Assembly (NCBI GenBank): GCA_029207755.1
Contig: JARCOQ010000003.1
Location: 99,470,982-99,534,981 of the forward strand
DNA: 64,000 bases
Direction: 5' to 3'
DNA from: Chamaea fasciata
Taxonomy: Eukaryota; Chordata; Aves; Passeriformes; Sylviidae
This document shows positions 1 to 12,000 of the stretch, piece after piece. The notes under the pieces were generated by a model. That model saw nothing but the letters and a program-made list of their open reading frames with translations, ran no database searches and was not told the origin of the DNA. The translations under genes and the position numbers were made by a program. Each line of letters begins with the position of its first letter. Within the stretch, counting starts at the first letter, position 1.

Positions 1-640
1 AAAATTAGATCTGCTGCTCTCACTATAGATGGGGTCACCTGTGGTGAGTGGACACCACCTTCCTGGAGTCCAGGTTTGAAGGAAATTGAAGAGAGGGAAA
101 TGGGTTTCCTGTAGCATAGCCAGGGGTCCAGGTAGGCAATGTCAGGAATGGTGCACAGAGAAGGAATGAGCCATTTACCAGACCCTAACTAGAGCCTGTA
201 CTACGGAAAAGACTAGGCTTCTCCCGTATGGATTCCAAGAAAACTGGTTCAGAAATTCTGCAGGATGTGAGGATTAGACATAGAAGTAGAATTTCAAAGT
301 TAAAGCACAGACACAGTAGGAAGTGCTGTGTTTTTGCTGTATTACGGTCACTTACCTTTGCCTACTCTTGCTAAGGAGCAAAGAGGCATCCTTTGACTCA
401 GTCAGAAGAGCCAGCCATTTCCAGATCCATCTACTGTGATAGATGCCTCCAAAATCATGGGCCAGAATAACTGGAGCTCAGTGACTGGGGAGGGAGACAG
501 CAACTCACACGAGGAGGAAAATGAGATATGGTGTAAGGTACTCAAGCACAGGGAAGAAGCTATGCCCTCATGTATTCCCTACTCTCAAATGTAAAGCCTT
601 CATAGTGGCTTTAACTACTGCTCAGTGATTGTTCTGGGAA
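1..640. other. Non-coding flank, no gene seen
   Basis: Unique-looking sequence of mixed composition. I see no open frame of note, no repeat family and no splice-site pair in this stretch. It runs up to the 3' end of the first CR1 copy. It is probably intergenic or intronic. Confidence 0.5.
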
Positions 641-1062
641 TCGCAGAATATTCCAAGAATATTCTGAGTTGGAAGGGTCTCACGAGGATTATCAAGTCCG
701 GCTCCCCGCTCTGCATAGGATAGCCCAAAATACCACACCCTCTGCCTGAGAGCATTGTGCAAGAACTTCTTGAATTCTCTCAGGCTTGGTGTTGTGACGA
801 CTTCCCTGGGGAGCCCGTTCCAGTGCCCAATCCTCTGGATGAAGAACCTTTTTCTAATATCCAACCTAAACCTGCCTTGAAAAAGTTTCAGACTGTTCCC
901 TCAGGTCCTGTCCCCGGTCAACACAGAGAAGAGATCAGGGTCTGCCCCTCCTCTTCCCCTCAAGAGGAAGTTATAATTGCAATGAGATCTCCCCTCAGTC
1001 TCCTCTTCTCCAGGCTGAACACACCAAATTACCTCAGCTGCTCCTCAAACATTGAGTAGTTA
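641..1062 (-). mobile_element. CR1 LINE, 5'-truncated 3' end with remnant of the ORF2 C-terminus
   Basis: Read on the minus strand, the segment at 622-864 encodes the typical end of CR1 ORF2, with the motif HWNGLPREVV followed by a SLREFKKFL-like stretch. This matches the conserved RHWNRLPREVV...FK.RLD tail of the reverse-transcriptase protein. On the plus strand the usual reversed CR1 3' UTR order is visible: a GAGTTGGAAGGGTC block near 665, GGGGAGCCCGTTCCAGTGCC near 808, and CTCCTCTTCTCCAGGCTGAA near 1000. CR1 copies are commonly cut short at the 5' side, as here. The frame is degraded and it is not a functional gene. The 3' terminus carries an odd duplicated GAATATTC block, reported separately. 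Confidence 0.93.
644..666. repeat. Perfect 10-bp inverted repeat with 3-nt spacer at the CR1 3' terminus
   Basis: CAGAATATTC, spacer CAA, then GAATATTCTG. The arms are exact reverse complements. It lies at the extreme 3' end of the CR1 copy, where the consensus has a single AGAATATCC-like block, so it looks like a local duplication of the element's tail. It resembles a heat-shock element, but the spacing is one base off the 5-bp periodicity. Confidence 0.85.
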
Positions 1063-1962
1063 CATCTCTTCTGATGTTGAAGGCCAAAGCTATTATTACT
1101 TTTCTATCATCTCTCGTAGATGGCATTCTGGCTTAATTCTGGTATTATTCCAATTTTCATGGCAGAGAATCACAGCTGTAACTGCTGACATTTACTCTTC
1201 TCTGCAGAGATGCCATGCACAAGGACCTAATTCAGCATAGCAGTTTGGTGCAAAGTTTGTCTTCCAATGAAGTCTGACGAGCTTCAAGACAAATATGTGT
1301 GTGTGTGAGAAAGGATCCATTTCAATGTCTGTTCAACCATGAACCCGTGTAGAGTGACAATCTGCCTTCTAACCCCAGGTTAGCTGGTCAAATCATGCTG
1401 CTTTACTGAGGCCGAGAGGGCAGCCTGAGCCCCTCTGCAGAAAAGAAAGTATTTTCAGTCTCCAAGGGGAGTGTCTCAGTACTTTTTGTAACATTTAAAT
1501 CACTTTAAAAGGTCTTTAAGAATTTACAGTAAGCCCTCGAGTACTTCCACAAGCCACAAATTAATTAGCTTGTTCCTTAAATTCCAGCAAGTTAAGTGGA
1601 AATGCTTCAGAGGTTCCTTTCCTGGAAAATGTAAAACATCCTTTGATTAACTCCCCACTTCATGATAATGAAGGCCTGGGGTTTTTTTCAAAGAGCTTGA
1701 CGTGATTTTTAAATTTAAGTATCGAAGTAAGGTTTTAGTCAGTGTTTGAGATTAAACTGGTACTTTACTCAGAGTTGGAGGGAAAGAATTTAGTTGGCCA
1801 CCAACAAAGAGAGACCCTTCTGCCAATGGGGGAAAGATCATTCAGCTCTGCCTGCTGACTGAGGCAGCTTGCAAAAAACAGCTCAAAGCAATGTACTACT
1901 ACTATGGGTTACAGATAGAGACAGACCAGAGGCTAGGACTGCAAACCTTGTGGGTTCATGGT
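1063..1962. other. Non-coding stretch with a homeodomain/TCF motif cluster
   Basis: No coding signal. A short GT run lies near 1295-1310. The AT-rich part at about 1480-1740 contains TTAATTAGC (1561-1569, homeodomain-like), CCTTTGATTAA (1640-1650, TCF/LEF-like) and an AAGTTAAGTGG NKX-like block near 1590. This could be a conserved regulatory element, but conservation cannot be seen from one sequence. Confidence 0.35.
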
Positions 1963-2120
1963 GTCATAAAAACATAAATGGTTTGGGTTGTGAGGGACCT
2001 TAAAGATCATCCAGTTCTGACCCACCCCCCATGGGCAGGGACACCTTCCACTAGACCAGGATGTTCAGATGCGCATCAAACCTGGCCCTGGACACGTCCA
2101 AGGGTGTGCCATCCACTGTA
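1963..2120 (-). mobile_element. CR1 LINE 3'-end fragment
   Basis: The plus strand shows a reversed CR1 3' UTR: GGTTTGGGTTGTGAGGGACC near 1980, then CTTAAAGATCATCCAGTTCTGACCC-like sequence, then CATGGGCAGGGACACCTTCC at about 2030 and CACTAGACCAGG. Similarity fades after GTGTGCCATCCAC near 2117. It is a short, moderately diverged fragment with no coding capacity. Confidence 0.92.
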
Positions 2121-5100
2121 TCAAACTCACCTGTCAGCTCAGTCCTCACACCTCTCTGTGTGTGTCATGAGCCTGGAGGATGAACCATGGCTCAGCAGAC
2201 TTGCAAGGGTGTTTGAGTGAGACCTGTGGAGACTGCCCCTGGACCAGGCTGCCCACATGCCCTTTCAAACCATTGCATTGCCCTGATGACCAGTCAGCCC
2301 TCTTTCTTGCCACAGTCTCTGGAGATTTTGAGATCCTGATGTCTCCTGCTTGGGTTGCCTTTCCTTTAGTGCATACACAATCGTCCATCTTTTTCAGCTG
2401 TTTTCAATGATGGCATTGGCTTCTCTTCCCTTGGTGCTTATTTCTATGTCCTGCTTCCTGTATCCCCTGGCTGGCAGATTTGAATTCAGATCTCCTTATA
2501 GACGACAGTAAAGGGAAAATAAGCCTGTTGCTTAGGGAGCTGCTAAATGAAAAGGTCAGATAAGATCTAAAAGGATTTGAGAGACTACAGAAAGAGAATG
2601 GACTTCCTACAGGTGCTGAAAACCACAAGCTGACCAGTGCCTGAGCAAAGAAATCATATTGTCATTTACCTGGAGATAAAATAGTGAGAGGGTAGTGTTC
2701 TTTCTTGCAGAAGGTCTAATTCCAACCATCCAGCTGAGATAGGTTAATTTCTGGTTCCTCAGAGTAGGTCTTGTGGGGTTTGGATCATGCAACCACAGAA
2801 CCAGAGGTTGGACATTACACCAGTCCTGATACTGAAGCCTTCTCAGACATGGCCTTGGAAGTGCTCTGCGGGCATAGAGCAGTAGGGAATGGTCAGCAGG
2901 TGCAGATATGGCATATCTGTGCCAAAATGCACAGCTTCACTGTAAAACAAGCAGCTGAGAGCCATATATGGTCCTTGAGCCAGGGAATGTCTTCAGGCAA
3001 GGTCTGAAAGGGTTAGCAAGAGTTTAAAAATCAAGTTTCCCCCACTACAGCCCTGTTCTCAGCTCATCTCTGCAGTGAGACTGAGGGCTAGGGAGATATC
3101 TCTGTGGCCTTCTGTGTCTCCTGCTAGAGGATTGCTTGATCCTCACCACAGATATTATATTTTTCTCTTAAAAAGTTGCAGGGGTGATTAGACCTCACAC
3201 TTTTCCCATCTCACTGAGATGCTCAGTTTGCTTTCCCCATATTGGCAAAACCTTTCTTACAATGGGTAGATCCTAAACTGTCGATAACCTTGTTTTTGTT
3301 ATGTAGTTTAATTTGGACAAGGCAAATCTTAGCCTTGGTTTGTTCACTGTTAAGGAATGCTTGCAGTGTGTATAGAGTGCAAAAACCTCTACAAACTCTA
3401 CTGGTGATTGTATCCTTAATGCACAAGTTACTACAGTATGGTTGCTAAAAAGGCTGTGTTGTTTTGCATGGCACTGGCTACTCAGCACTAAAATCTCATT
3501 CCTGTAGAGGGGTAACTTGGTTGAGTAAAGCAACTAACATCTAAACTTCAACTAATGATTCTTCTAATTGTTTTATATGCCACAGAATTAAAAATTTGAT
3601 GATTATCTGGCTCATATGGGATTAGACTTGCAGGAAGGAAAAAAAAAATAGACCTGATCTTTGTTAATAGCTATGTAACCGTTGATTTTGTTTTCCAGAG
3701 GAAACAAAGTACGAAGATGCAAAGGATGAAAAGGTCTGGGCAAAAGACAGTTGAGGTGAAAGACAGGAGTGTAATAAACTGAAGCTTAATGAAAAAGCAT
3801 TCTTAGAGGGTAGACAGAACAAATACTTGTACAGTAGGTCATGAAAGTCTGAGGAAGATGATCAGCCAAGCTAAACACTGCTACAAGGGCTTTATGTGCT
3901 TTCATCCATCTTCAAAATAAAAATAATGTAAACCTCTGTCATACTCCCAGGTCAAAATGTACTGCTTTATTTTTCCTTTAATGGAGACATTATGGAAGGT
4001 TATGAAGTAGAAAACCTTGCCATGTTACTGCAGGAGAATTGAGTTCCTCTCCCCCTAATGACAGTTTTGTGCTGTAATACATCTAGGTTGTTATACCAGC
4101 CTAGTACTTTTTTTATTTAGGTTGTGACATAAGGCAGGATACAGATTGTGTATTTCAATGACTGTAGTACTATTTAAGGGGATAACAAAAGTCAAAGCAG
4201 TTGAGAGTAAAATACTCAACCTTATCTTTAAGGGAAAGCTTGCAAAGCAAGCGTGCTACAAGGAAAGGCAGTTGTATAGTCTCAGAAAGTAGGTTAGGGG
4301 ACCCCAGAGACAATTTAAATGAGCTAGTAAGGAAAAACAGATCTGGGACTACTTTGAGATATTCCTCCGATAATATTGTAGAAATGAGTAAATCCAAGAG
4401 AAAAAAAAATCACATTTCTTATATACTGTTTCATGTTGCACTGATTTCTCAAGACCTCAGTGAATTGTTGGGATGTGAACTGTGGGAAGAGAAGATGCCA
4501 AGAGGAGACTAACATCTGTAACCCAGTGTAGCAATGTTATAACAAAATTTACATGGAAAGACTAGGTTTTGTTTCTTATGATTGAATGCAGGAGAACCTT
4601 TTGGGGTCTTTTTTTTTGCTGTGCACGGTGTGTATCCCTGCCAAACTGTTATTGGTGCTATCAAAGTGCAAGAATAAAAGTCTGTCCTGACTGGGATGTC
4701 ACAGTTTAGCAAGATACACAAACTTAATACAATTTCTTGGGATGGCACTGGAGAGGGAGTGAATCATGGCACAACTGAGATAAAGAACATGGATTGTGGC
4801 ATGTGGGCTGGGAAAGACTCTTGCTAAGGCTGCTCTGAGCACTGTACCTGCAGCTTCAGCAGCAGTGTCTTGATATAGAAACTCACATGGTGCAAATAGC
4901 AGTCAAAAAGTGAAGCACTTCAAAATGCAAGCCATCAGTTTAGGGTCTTGCTAGCCAAAGGCAAGTCATTATGCCTGAGGCTGCTAATGGAGGGGGCTGT
5001 AGGCAGTCCCTGCTGCAGTTTCTGTGGCTCTGAGCACCTCTGGGGATCTGGTGCTCTGGATGCTCTCATTTGTACAGTACAGTACAGTCAAGCCTCAAAT

Positions 5101-6724
5101 CTTTCAGCTTGGCAAGCTGGTAATCTTTTCTCTTAATGTAGAAGGAATTCTTCATTTTGAACATACTGAATTACTGACAGGCAGAATATCCAGTGGTCCT
5201 AGAGCAGCTTTTATGCCTTTGTTCAGTCACGCTCTAGTTGTTCCATCAGCTGAGAACCTGCCATAGGGGAAAACACCACTTACGCCCTGTTCTTATTCCT
5301 TTGTAGCATCCCTAGGTGAACAACACCGTTTGTAAAAGCCCTCAGTATGACCTTCTATCTTCTTTATGACGTGGCTCACTCACCTGAAAAAAAGATTTTA
5401 TCTGTTGGTAAAGTTAGAAACCTTTGTGTGAAGTCAAATTTATTTCTAAAGCAGTTTGTAATGACATTTATTTCATTTGGGATTAAATTCTGCAATTTCC
5501 AAAGCAGTAACTGTGAATAGTGCTGAACCTTATACAGCAGAACTGCAATTCTAAGCCCATTACAGACCATGATAAAATTTCCAAATCAGCTGGAGCCAGG
5601 TTTACAATATGGGAACAGGAACAACATACAGATTTTCATCCAGATGTTACCAGTTTTTAGTATTTGGTCATATAACTTTAGCAAAAGAAAGGGGAGAGGG
5701 TGTGTATGCAAGTTTGCTTGTAAATGTTGATATTGATATAGAAAACAGAATTCAAAAATTTGAGTAAAAATCTTGAGGAAAAGCAGGGGTTAAAAACAGG
5801 GGAGAAATTCTGTCCAGCGATATGTGACAATCAGTCTGGTCTTTCATCCTGCAGGTTTTCCAGAACCAAGTATTATTTATATTTCTACCTACTGGATGAT
5901 AAGAAGGAACAAGAAATTTTTTTGTGCACAGGTACTGATGAAGCCTAGTTTCCAGTGTACTTGTCTGCCAGTTGCCTGCTGGCCCAGTGGATGTCTTATC
6001 CTTAGGGAACAGAGGGACCTCATAAAAAGGCTCATGTAGTAGTCATTGAGTTGTGGGCTTGGACTACAGCTTTTCTATTTGCCAAGGCACTGACAGCATG
6101 TTTTCTCTCTCCACTACTTGCTCAGCCCTTGTGCTTATGATACTTGAGGAACTAGAATATCTCTGCATTTTTGTCTTTTTCTGTCAACTTCTGGCTGGGA
6201 TGTGCCAAAGGGTTCAGAAGTTATTAGAAGAAGACAAGAAGAAAGTGTGGAAGCATTAAGCCTTGTTCCCATAGAAACCTGTTTAAAAAGCATTTTTATA
6301 ATCAGATGGCAGGCAGGGAGAGCCAGCTCACAGTTCCTGAGAGCCTGGCCACAGGCAGGGGAATATGCAGGTGCTCTCTGATTTGTATCTTCATGTGCTC
6401 AGTTCTGTGTGCTGTCAGCAGGGCAAAAGTAGGCACCAGAAATACTCCCCCTGGTTGCCTTCTTCTGGCTGCTGATCCTGGGTGAAGTGGGGACTGTATT
6501 TTGTAAAAGGACTGCATGCCTACAGCCAGGGAAAGAAGGCATGTTTTCAGCACAGCCTCAGAGAGAGCCAGGAGTGGCCAAAGAGACCAGGCAACTACTG
6601 CATGCTTCCAACTGGATTCAGGGAAGAGAGACAGACTTTTCCTTAGGGCTCAGAGGCACTGCACAGGATGTGCTGCAAATTAAGAGCCTTGCTGAGGAGA
6701 CCAAAGTTTAGCCCAGAGGCCGGG
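2121..6724. other. Gene-free stretch, intergenic or intronic
   Basis: Mixed unique sequence. The open frames here are all under about 105 codons, overlap on both strands and show no domain. Minor features are a short ACAGT triplication near 5074-5090 and small A or T runs (3640, 4606). I see no splice-bounded exon, RNA gene or repeat family. Confidence 0.45.
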
Positions 6725-7162
6725 ATAGAATCATAGAAACAAAGAATGGCCTGGACTGGAAGATCACCCATTGACAACCCCCCTACCATGGACAAGGACA
6801 CCTTTCACTAGACAAGGTTGCTCCAACCTGGTCTTGAACTTGTCCAGGAATGGGGCATCCACAACTTTTCTGGGCAACCTGTTCCAGTGTCTCATCACCC
6901 TCACAGAAAAGAATTTCTTCCCAACATCCAACCTAAACACACTCTCTTTCAGCCTGAAGCTGTTGCCTCTTCTCCTATCACTGCATGCCCTTGTTAAAAA
7001 GACCTTCTTTAATTCTCCTGTAGGCCCCCTTAGTGTTCTGGAAGGCTGCAATAAGGTAACACCAGGAACTTCTCTTCCGGCTGAACAATCACAGTTCTTT
7101 CAGTCTTTCTTTACAGGAGAAGTACTCCATTCCTCTAATCATCTGACCTGCAAGGTCATGGA
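6725..7162 (-). mobile_element. CR1 LINE, 3' end with ORF2 C-terminal remnant
   Basis: The minus strand encodes the CR1 ORF2 tail between about 6764 and 7051, with the motifs FRLDVGKKFF, MRHWNRLPRKVVDAP and a following FKTRLEQ block. This is the best preserved coding remnant of any CR1 copy here. On the plus strand the reversed 3' end begins ATAGAATCATAGAA (about 6725), followed by CCATGGACAAGGACACC and TTTCACTAGACAAGGTTGCT, and continues to a CTAATCATCTGACCTGCAAG block near 7140. The frame carries substitutions and is cut off at the 5' side, so it is a dead copy. Confidence 0.95.
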
Positions 7163-8500
7163 TAGCAAGGAAAACACTGTCTGATATCTTACCTAAAAGT
7201 TGATTTTTGCTACATACAATCTTATTTTGCATGTGAAACAAAGTCTCAGAGTTGACATTCTCATTGGTTTTGAGATCCACCTCATAGTTTGTACTGTTTT
7301 GTGGTGAACCAGAGCTTTGCCACTGCAGGGTTTCACTCCACATGCCACTTAGCTACAGCACAGCTAAAGATGCACAGCAGCAGAGCACAGCTCCTTTGAG
7401 CTGGGAGAGAGAATGGTTTCACTGTGCCTTGGTGAAAAGGACTCTCTTCCTAGTGTACACATTCTGCATGAGTGCCCTGTGGTCATTATGCTATGTCACT
7501 GGCAAATTTCTCACCGTTTATTGAGGTACACCAGGTGGAAGTTGGCCAGAATAAACAAAGTTTCTAAAAATTTGGGCCAAATTCTCATATTGTGTTACTA
7601 TGTTTAATAGTGTCTTTCAGAAAATTATGTTCCAGTGTCCAACTTTGCATGTTGTACCAGGAAGCATGCAGTGGCATTACGGAGGAACTTCTTCCCTCTA
7701 GGTCCTTCCACATTATTTCCCCATGCCTAGCACAATATGCCCTAAAGCATCTCAACTTGTTCTGCACACTAGGGGTGTCCTTTGCACTCCTGACCATTGC
7801 CTGTGCTGGGCCACTGAGCAGGGCAAAAAGGATTATCTATCGACGATGCAGGTTGTTAGCTCAGTGGACAAGATTCTACTCAGGTCTGCATGAAGGGTGT
7901 TTTCTGTAAAATCTGTGTAGGTTCTTCCCTGAACCATTTAGTAATGCGGAAAGAAAGGGAAAAAAAGCCCAGACAAAATCTCCCAGAGGAACTCCACATT
8001 TTGGGCTTTCTCCACTGCTTTTGCTGAATATCCATTTCCATGTATTACTAAAACCTCCTGGGACGACATCCTGCTCAGTAAAGCTCCTTATTTTGCCATC
8101 TTCAGCAGGATTTTAGCTCTTAAATGTACTGCATGTAATATAAGTTGGCATTCTTGTACAAATCTGAGCTGTCATTCCTGTATGTGAGTGGTTACTGTGG
8201 TCATCTGGGTTCCTTCTGAAAACATTGCTCTTAAAGAACAGAGCAACAGCAGTCTTGGAAATACGGAAACGAGATGTGGAAGAATAATTAAAATAATAAT
8301 TGGAAATCATAACAAACCCAGTTCATGTCTTGAGGTGACTCCTGTTTCAATTTTGACAGTGTGTTTCTGTTATAAATGTTCCTTTTTCTTTCCTCACTGG
8401 GATGATGTTACAGTCTGGTGCTGATCTGAGCTGGCAGGGTTGAAATGCCAGGCATTTCTGTCCTCCTTACTTGCAATACTGCATCAAAGAAGATGAAAAG
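7163..8500. other. Gene-free stretch
   Basis: No convincing exon or RNA gene. Open frames are short, occur on both strands and lack domains. Base composition is ordinary. A small TA run sits at about 8508-8518. Confidence 0.4.
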
Positions 8501-8519
8501 TCTTCTGTATATATATATG

Positions 8520-9060
8520 TAGCTATGGCTGAGGGGTGAGCAGTTAGCATTCTGCTAAAGGCCCGAAAATGCTGAGCCAATTAAAGATAATTCAGGATAT
8601 CTAGGATTTGATTCAGTTACTGCAGGCCGAGAATAGTTTTTGCAGAAAAGGAATAAATTTTCTTCCTCAACTATTTGAAGTTGTTAGGGAATTTGAAATT
8701 ATTTTTAAAACAACTTCTTTAAACATTGATAAATTTTTCCATCCATGTCAGTTGAATCTGATAGCTGCAGATTTATGTCAGACAAACTGTTGCTTCTTTA
8801 CATTAATTTCTTGTAATATGTTCTGTTGGTCTCTTTGAAATCCTGAGGTTTTTTGTAACCTGCTTAAACTTGAGAAACTGATTAAGACAACCAATTTAAA
8901 TTTGCTTAGGGAAGAACTGGGTCAAAAGTTTTCACCTAAAATATTCTGCTCCTTTAAAAATTAATTTTTCCTTTATTAAATTCTCTGAAACATTGAAGTG
9001 GAAATCTTCAGACTTCTACAACAACATTTTAAAGGCACAAAGCTTTCTTAATGTCAACAG
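8520..9060. promoter_or_regulatory. Candidate distal regulatory element (AT-rich motif cluster)
   Basis: An AT-rich block without coding potential, holding GAGCCAATTAAAGATAATTC near 8573, a GATTCAGTTA-type block, and several TTAAA, AATTAA and GATAAAT motifs through 8970. These are typical homeodomain and GATA-like words. The call is a guess from motif density and composition. No conservation data are available. Confidence 0.2.
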
Positions 9061-12000
9061 TTGTTTGGGGGTGTAGCTCGCAGGTTTTGGAAAACTAGTT
9101 CACCCTTTTCCACAAGAAAATTTCTTCCATTTCCTCATGTATTGAAATGTGAGGCAAGTACTGGAGAGGAAAGTCTTGCACAAAGAGGTGAAGTGAGTCA
9201 CTTGTGGTTGTGCTATCAGTCAGTTGCAGAGCTGGCAGGGGTGCTCGGCTCTGGAGGGTCTCACCAATGCAGCACGTTCAGTTCCCAGCTCAAATTGATG
9301 GATTTTAACAATAACTTCCAGCTGGAAAAAAGTGATCAGCTGCATCCTGTTGTACTTCTGGGGATGCTTTGGCTGGTGGCTGCTGGGCAGGGCTGAGGGC
9401 AGTGTTGCTCTAATGCAAACTTTGGGGGTGTCATCCTTTGGATGTTTACAATTGTTTTCCTGTTAATGGGTGTGGTCTGTGGTCCATGACTGAATGTTGC
9501 CGCAGAGATCCATCTTATCAACATTTCTACTCACCACATCTTTAGTCTTTACTAGGAAATGGGAGCTATTTTAAAAACAGCCTATGAATACAGATTCAAT
9601 GATGTTGTTGTAATTACTGTACTAGACAAGATGGCTCATTTCAGGAAGGGGAAAGCAGTTACAAATGCAACATTTCATAAAAGAGACTTTAATTAAGTTG
9701 AGAGGCAAAATATAATAACAGTTTTCTTAATGTAGACATGCTGTTTCAAAGATCCTCCGACTCACAAGAAGATTAAACTGGTTAATGTTTCTACATGAGT
9801 ATAACTCTTGAATTCAACACTTGCCAAAATAAATAGGATCATAAAATAGGCAGGTTTTTATATAGCAAAATATGGAATGTTTATAGGATTTATTTTTATT
9901 TTTATTTTTAATTTGGGTAAAAAAGTTTTATTCACTGTGAATGGCTTACTAGTGCGTGCATCGGTATATTGAGAGATAGAAGATCCCTGAATTAATGACA
10001 ATTACCCAGGTTCTACCTCACTTCTTCCCAATAGAGCTAAATCCCGGCCATATCCTTTTATATATACAGTGCTATTAATGTATGCACTGCTTCCACTAAA
10101 GCTCTGCCAGTCATGATAACAACTTCAATGGCTTTTCCCATGTCCAGTGGGAGTTCTTCAGTTGTGATCCTGTGATCTTCCACTCTAAAAATCTCACTCA
10201 ACTTCCCAAAGTTCTCCAGTTCTTGTGCCTCCCTTTACATCCTACCCCAGCTTGTACATGTTGAGTTCTTTCCTCTATCTGTCAGTTTTTATTTATTCTA
10301 CATCCTTGCAAAGTGACAGGGCTTCTCTTTGGGACTTGGGGTACAGAAATAGTCTCAGTGGAAGCAAATATGTTTTTTTTACAAATTCTTATTCCACATA
10401 AGCAGCAGATTCCTTGTGTTATTTAGAAAGCCAGGCTGTGTTGGCTTGATCCCTAGGACCGTCTTTGGAATGAATGCTCAACCTGGGCCAGATCCTGGGT
10501 GTCCCCTCTGCTTCTATGACATTGTTGAAGCCCCTGGGCTTGGCTGCTGTAGCAGCGGATGGAAACATCTGGGTCTAACACAGGAGCTTTGACCCCAGGA
10601 AGGAAAGGGTGACCTTTTCTGATCAAATAAGCACCAAGTGTCTCTTGCGCTGTGGACTTGTGCTGCCAAATCCTTAAAACCTTGGACTTAAATCAGAGAC
10701 ATCAGTTCCTGTCTTTGACACAGACTTTTTTTCTAAGTCAGGTAGGTCTGTGTCACTAAAGATAACTTTGTAAGCCTGACTCCACTTGCAATGATAATTT
10801 CTGGTCAACTTTAGTTTGATTTAAGCATTTGGATCTAAATTTTCTCTGTTTATGAGATGTGGATCCTTTGCTTCCTATTTGCCAAAGCTGGTGAATATGT
10901 TATTCTGTGCATGTGAAATAATTTGTATAATAGGACACTGCTACAATAATACTATTAATTATTAGTGAAATTCTGACACAGAATAGCAAATGAGGGTTGT
11001 GAATCACTGTTTCCTTCAGGAACTTGATTGGGGCTTTAAAGTGGGGAGCAAATCAAGACTACCGTGCTATAGGCTAGATTGTCATTTCATGATAATTTTA
11101 ACTACAATGGCCCTTTTAGATGGAAGATATTCTGTGAATCAAAATATCATTTGTAGTCATTCAATATTTCAGAGCTACCCTGCTATTGCTGACTGTCATT
11201 ACTGGGAAGAAACAGGCCTTTTGGAATTCAAATGGTGTACAGAGAGCATCATTCTCTGGGATGACTCCACTTTTGTTGGCAATCTATCAAATACACTGTC
11301 AGTGGGGGTCCAATTCTGCAAGATGAAGAACTGTCATCCACTGGCTCCACTGCACCTCACACTGGTTTTCAGGCAGGTTTGAAGATGGGTTCCCAAACAT
11401 CCATTCTCAGCCATGGGTGGTGGTGGAGTTGATCATGGCTGCTTGAAATTCTTTCAAAGGTGGGAATGTTTCACTGGCAACAGGAAAGATGCTGAAGGCT
11501 CCCAGACAAGGGTCTTGTTGCTACAGCACCAGCATTTTCAAACTATCCCCAGAAAAGCCTTTTCTCTACCTGTAATATTTTAGTTGCTTTTTGGCTCATC
11601 AGGTTTGTTGGTAATGATCAGGTTTTTAATAATAATGTAAATAGCATCTGTTTTCACTATAGTATGTGCACAGTACTCTTGGGAGATAAGTGACCTTTGT
11701 CTGGTTAAAGGTTTGGTTTGATGGATTCTGCCATCTACATTTAACTAAGAAATTATAAGGGGGCATTATCTTGGTCTGGAGCCAGGAAGCAGTTTCCCTG
11801 GGCTGGGGTTATCTGTCTGCATGTTTGGGTCAGCTCTCCTGCAATGGTCCCACGGATAGGGACTCATTAGGGCCATCTGGTTTCATGCAAAGGCCTCTCT
11901 AAATGACTCTTTGCTGGGCCACCTGGGAAATCCCTCCTCAATCTGGCTGCTCTGCAGCTGTCTGAGGTATCATTCAGCTGTTTGACTTCTGTTCTGGGAC

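Noticed and set aside
644..666. Heat-shock element
   Set aside because: The spacing has one extra base between units and the motif lies in a transposon end. Reported only as a structural oddity.
6771..7184. 137-codon plus-strand frame
   Set aside because: It is the antisense of the CR1 ORF2 tail and 3' UTR, not a gene.
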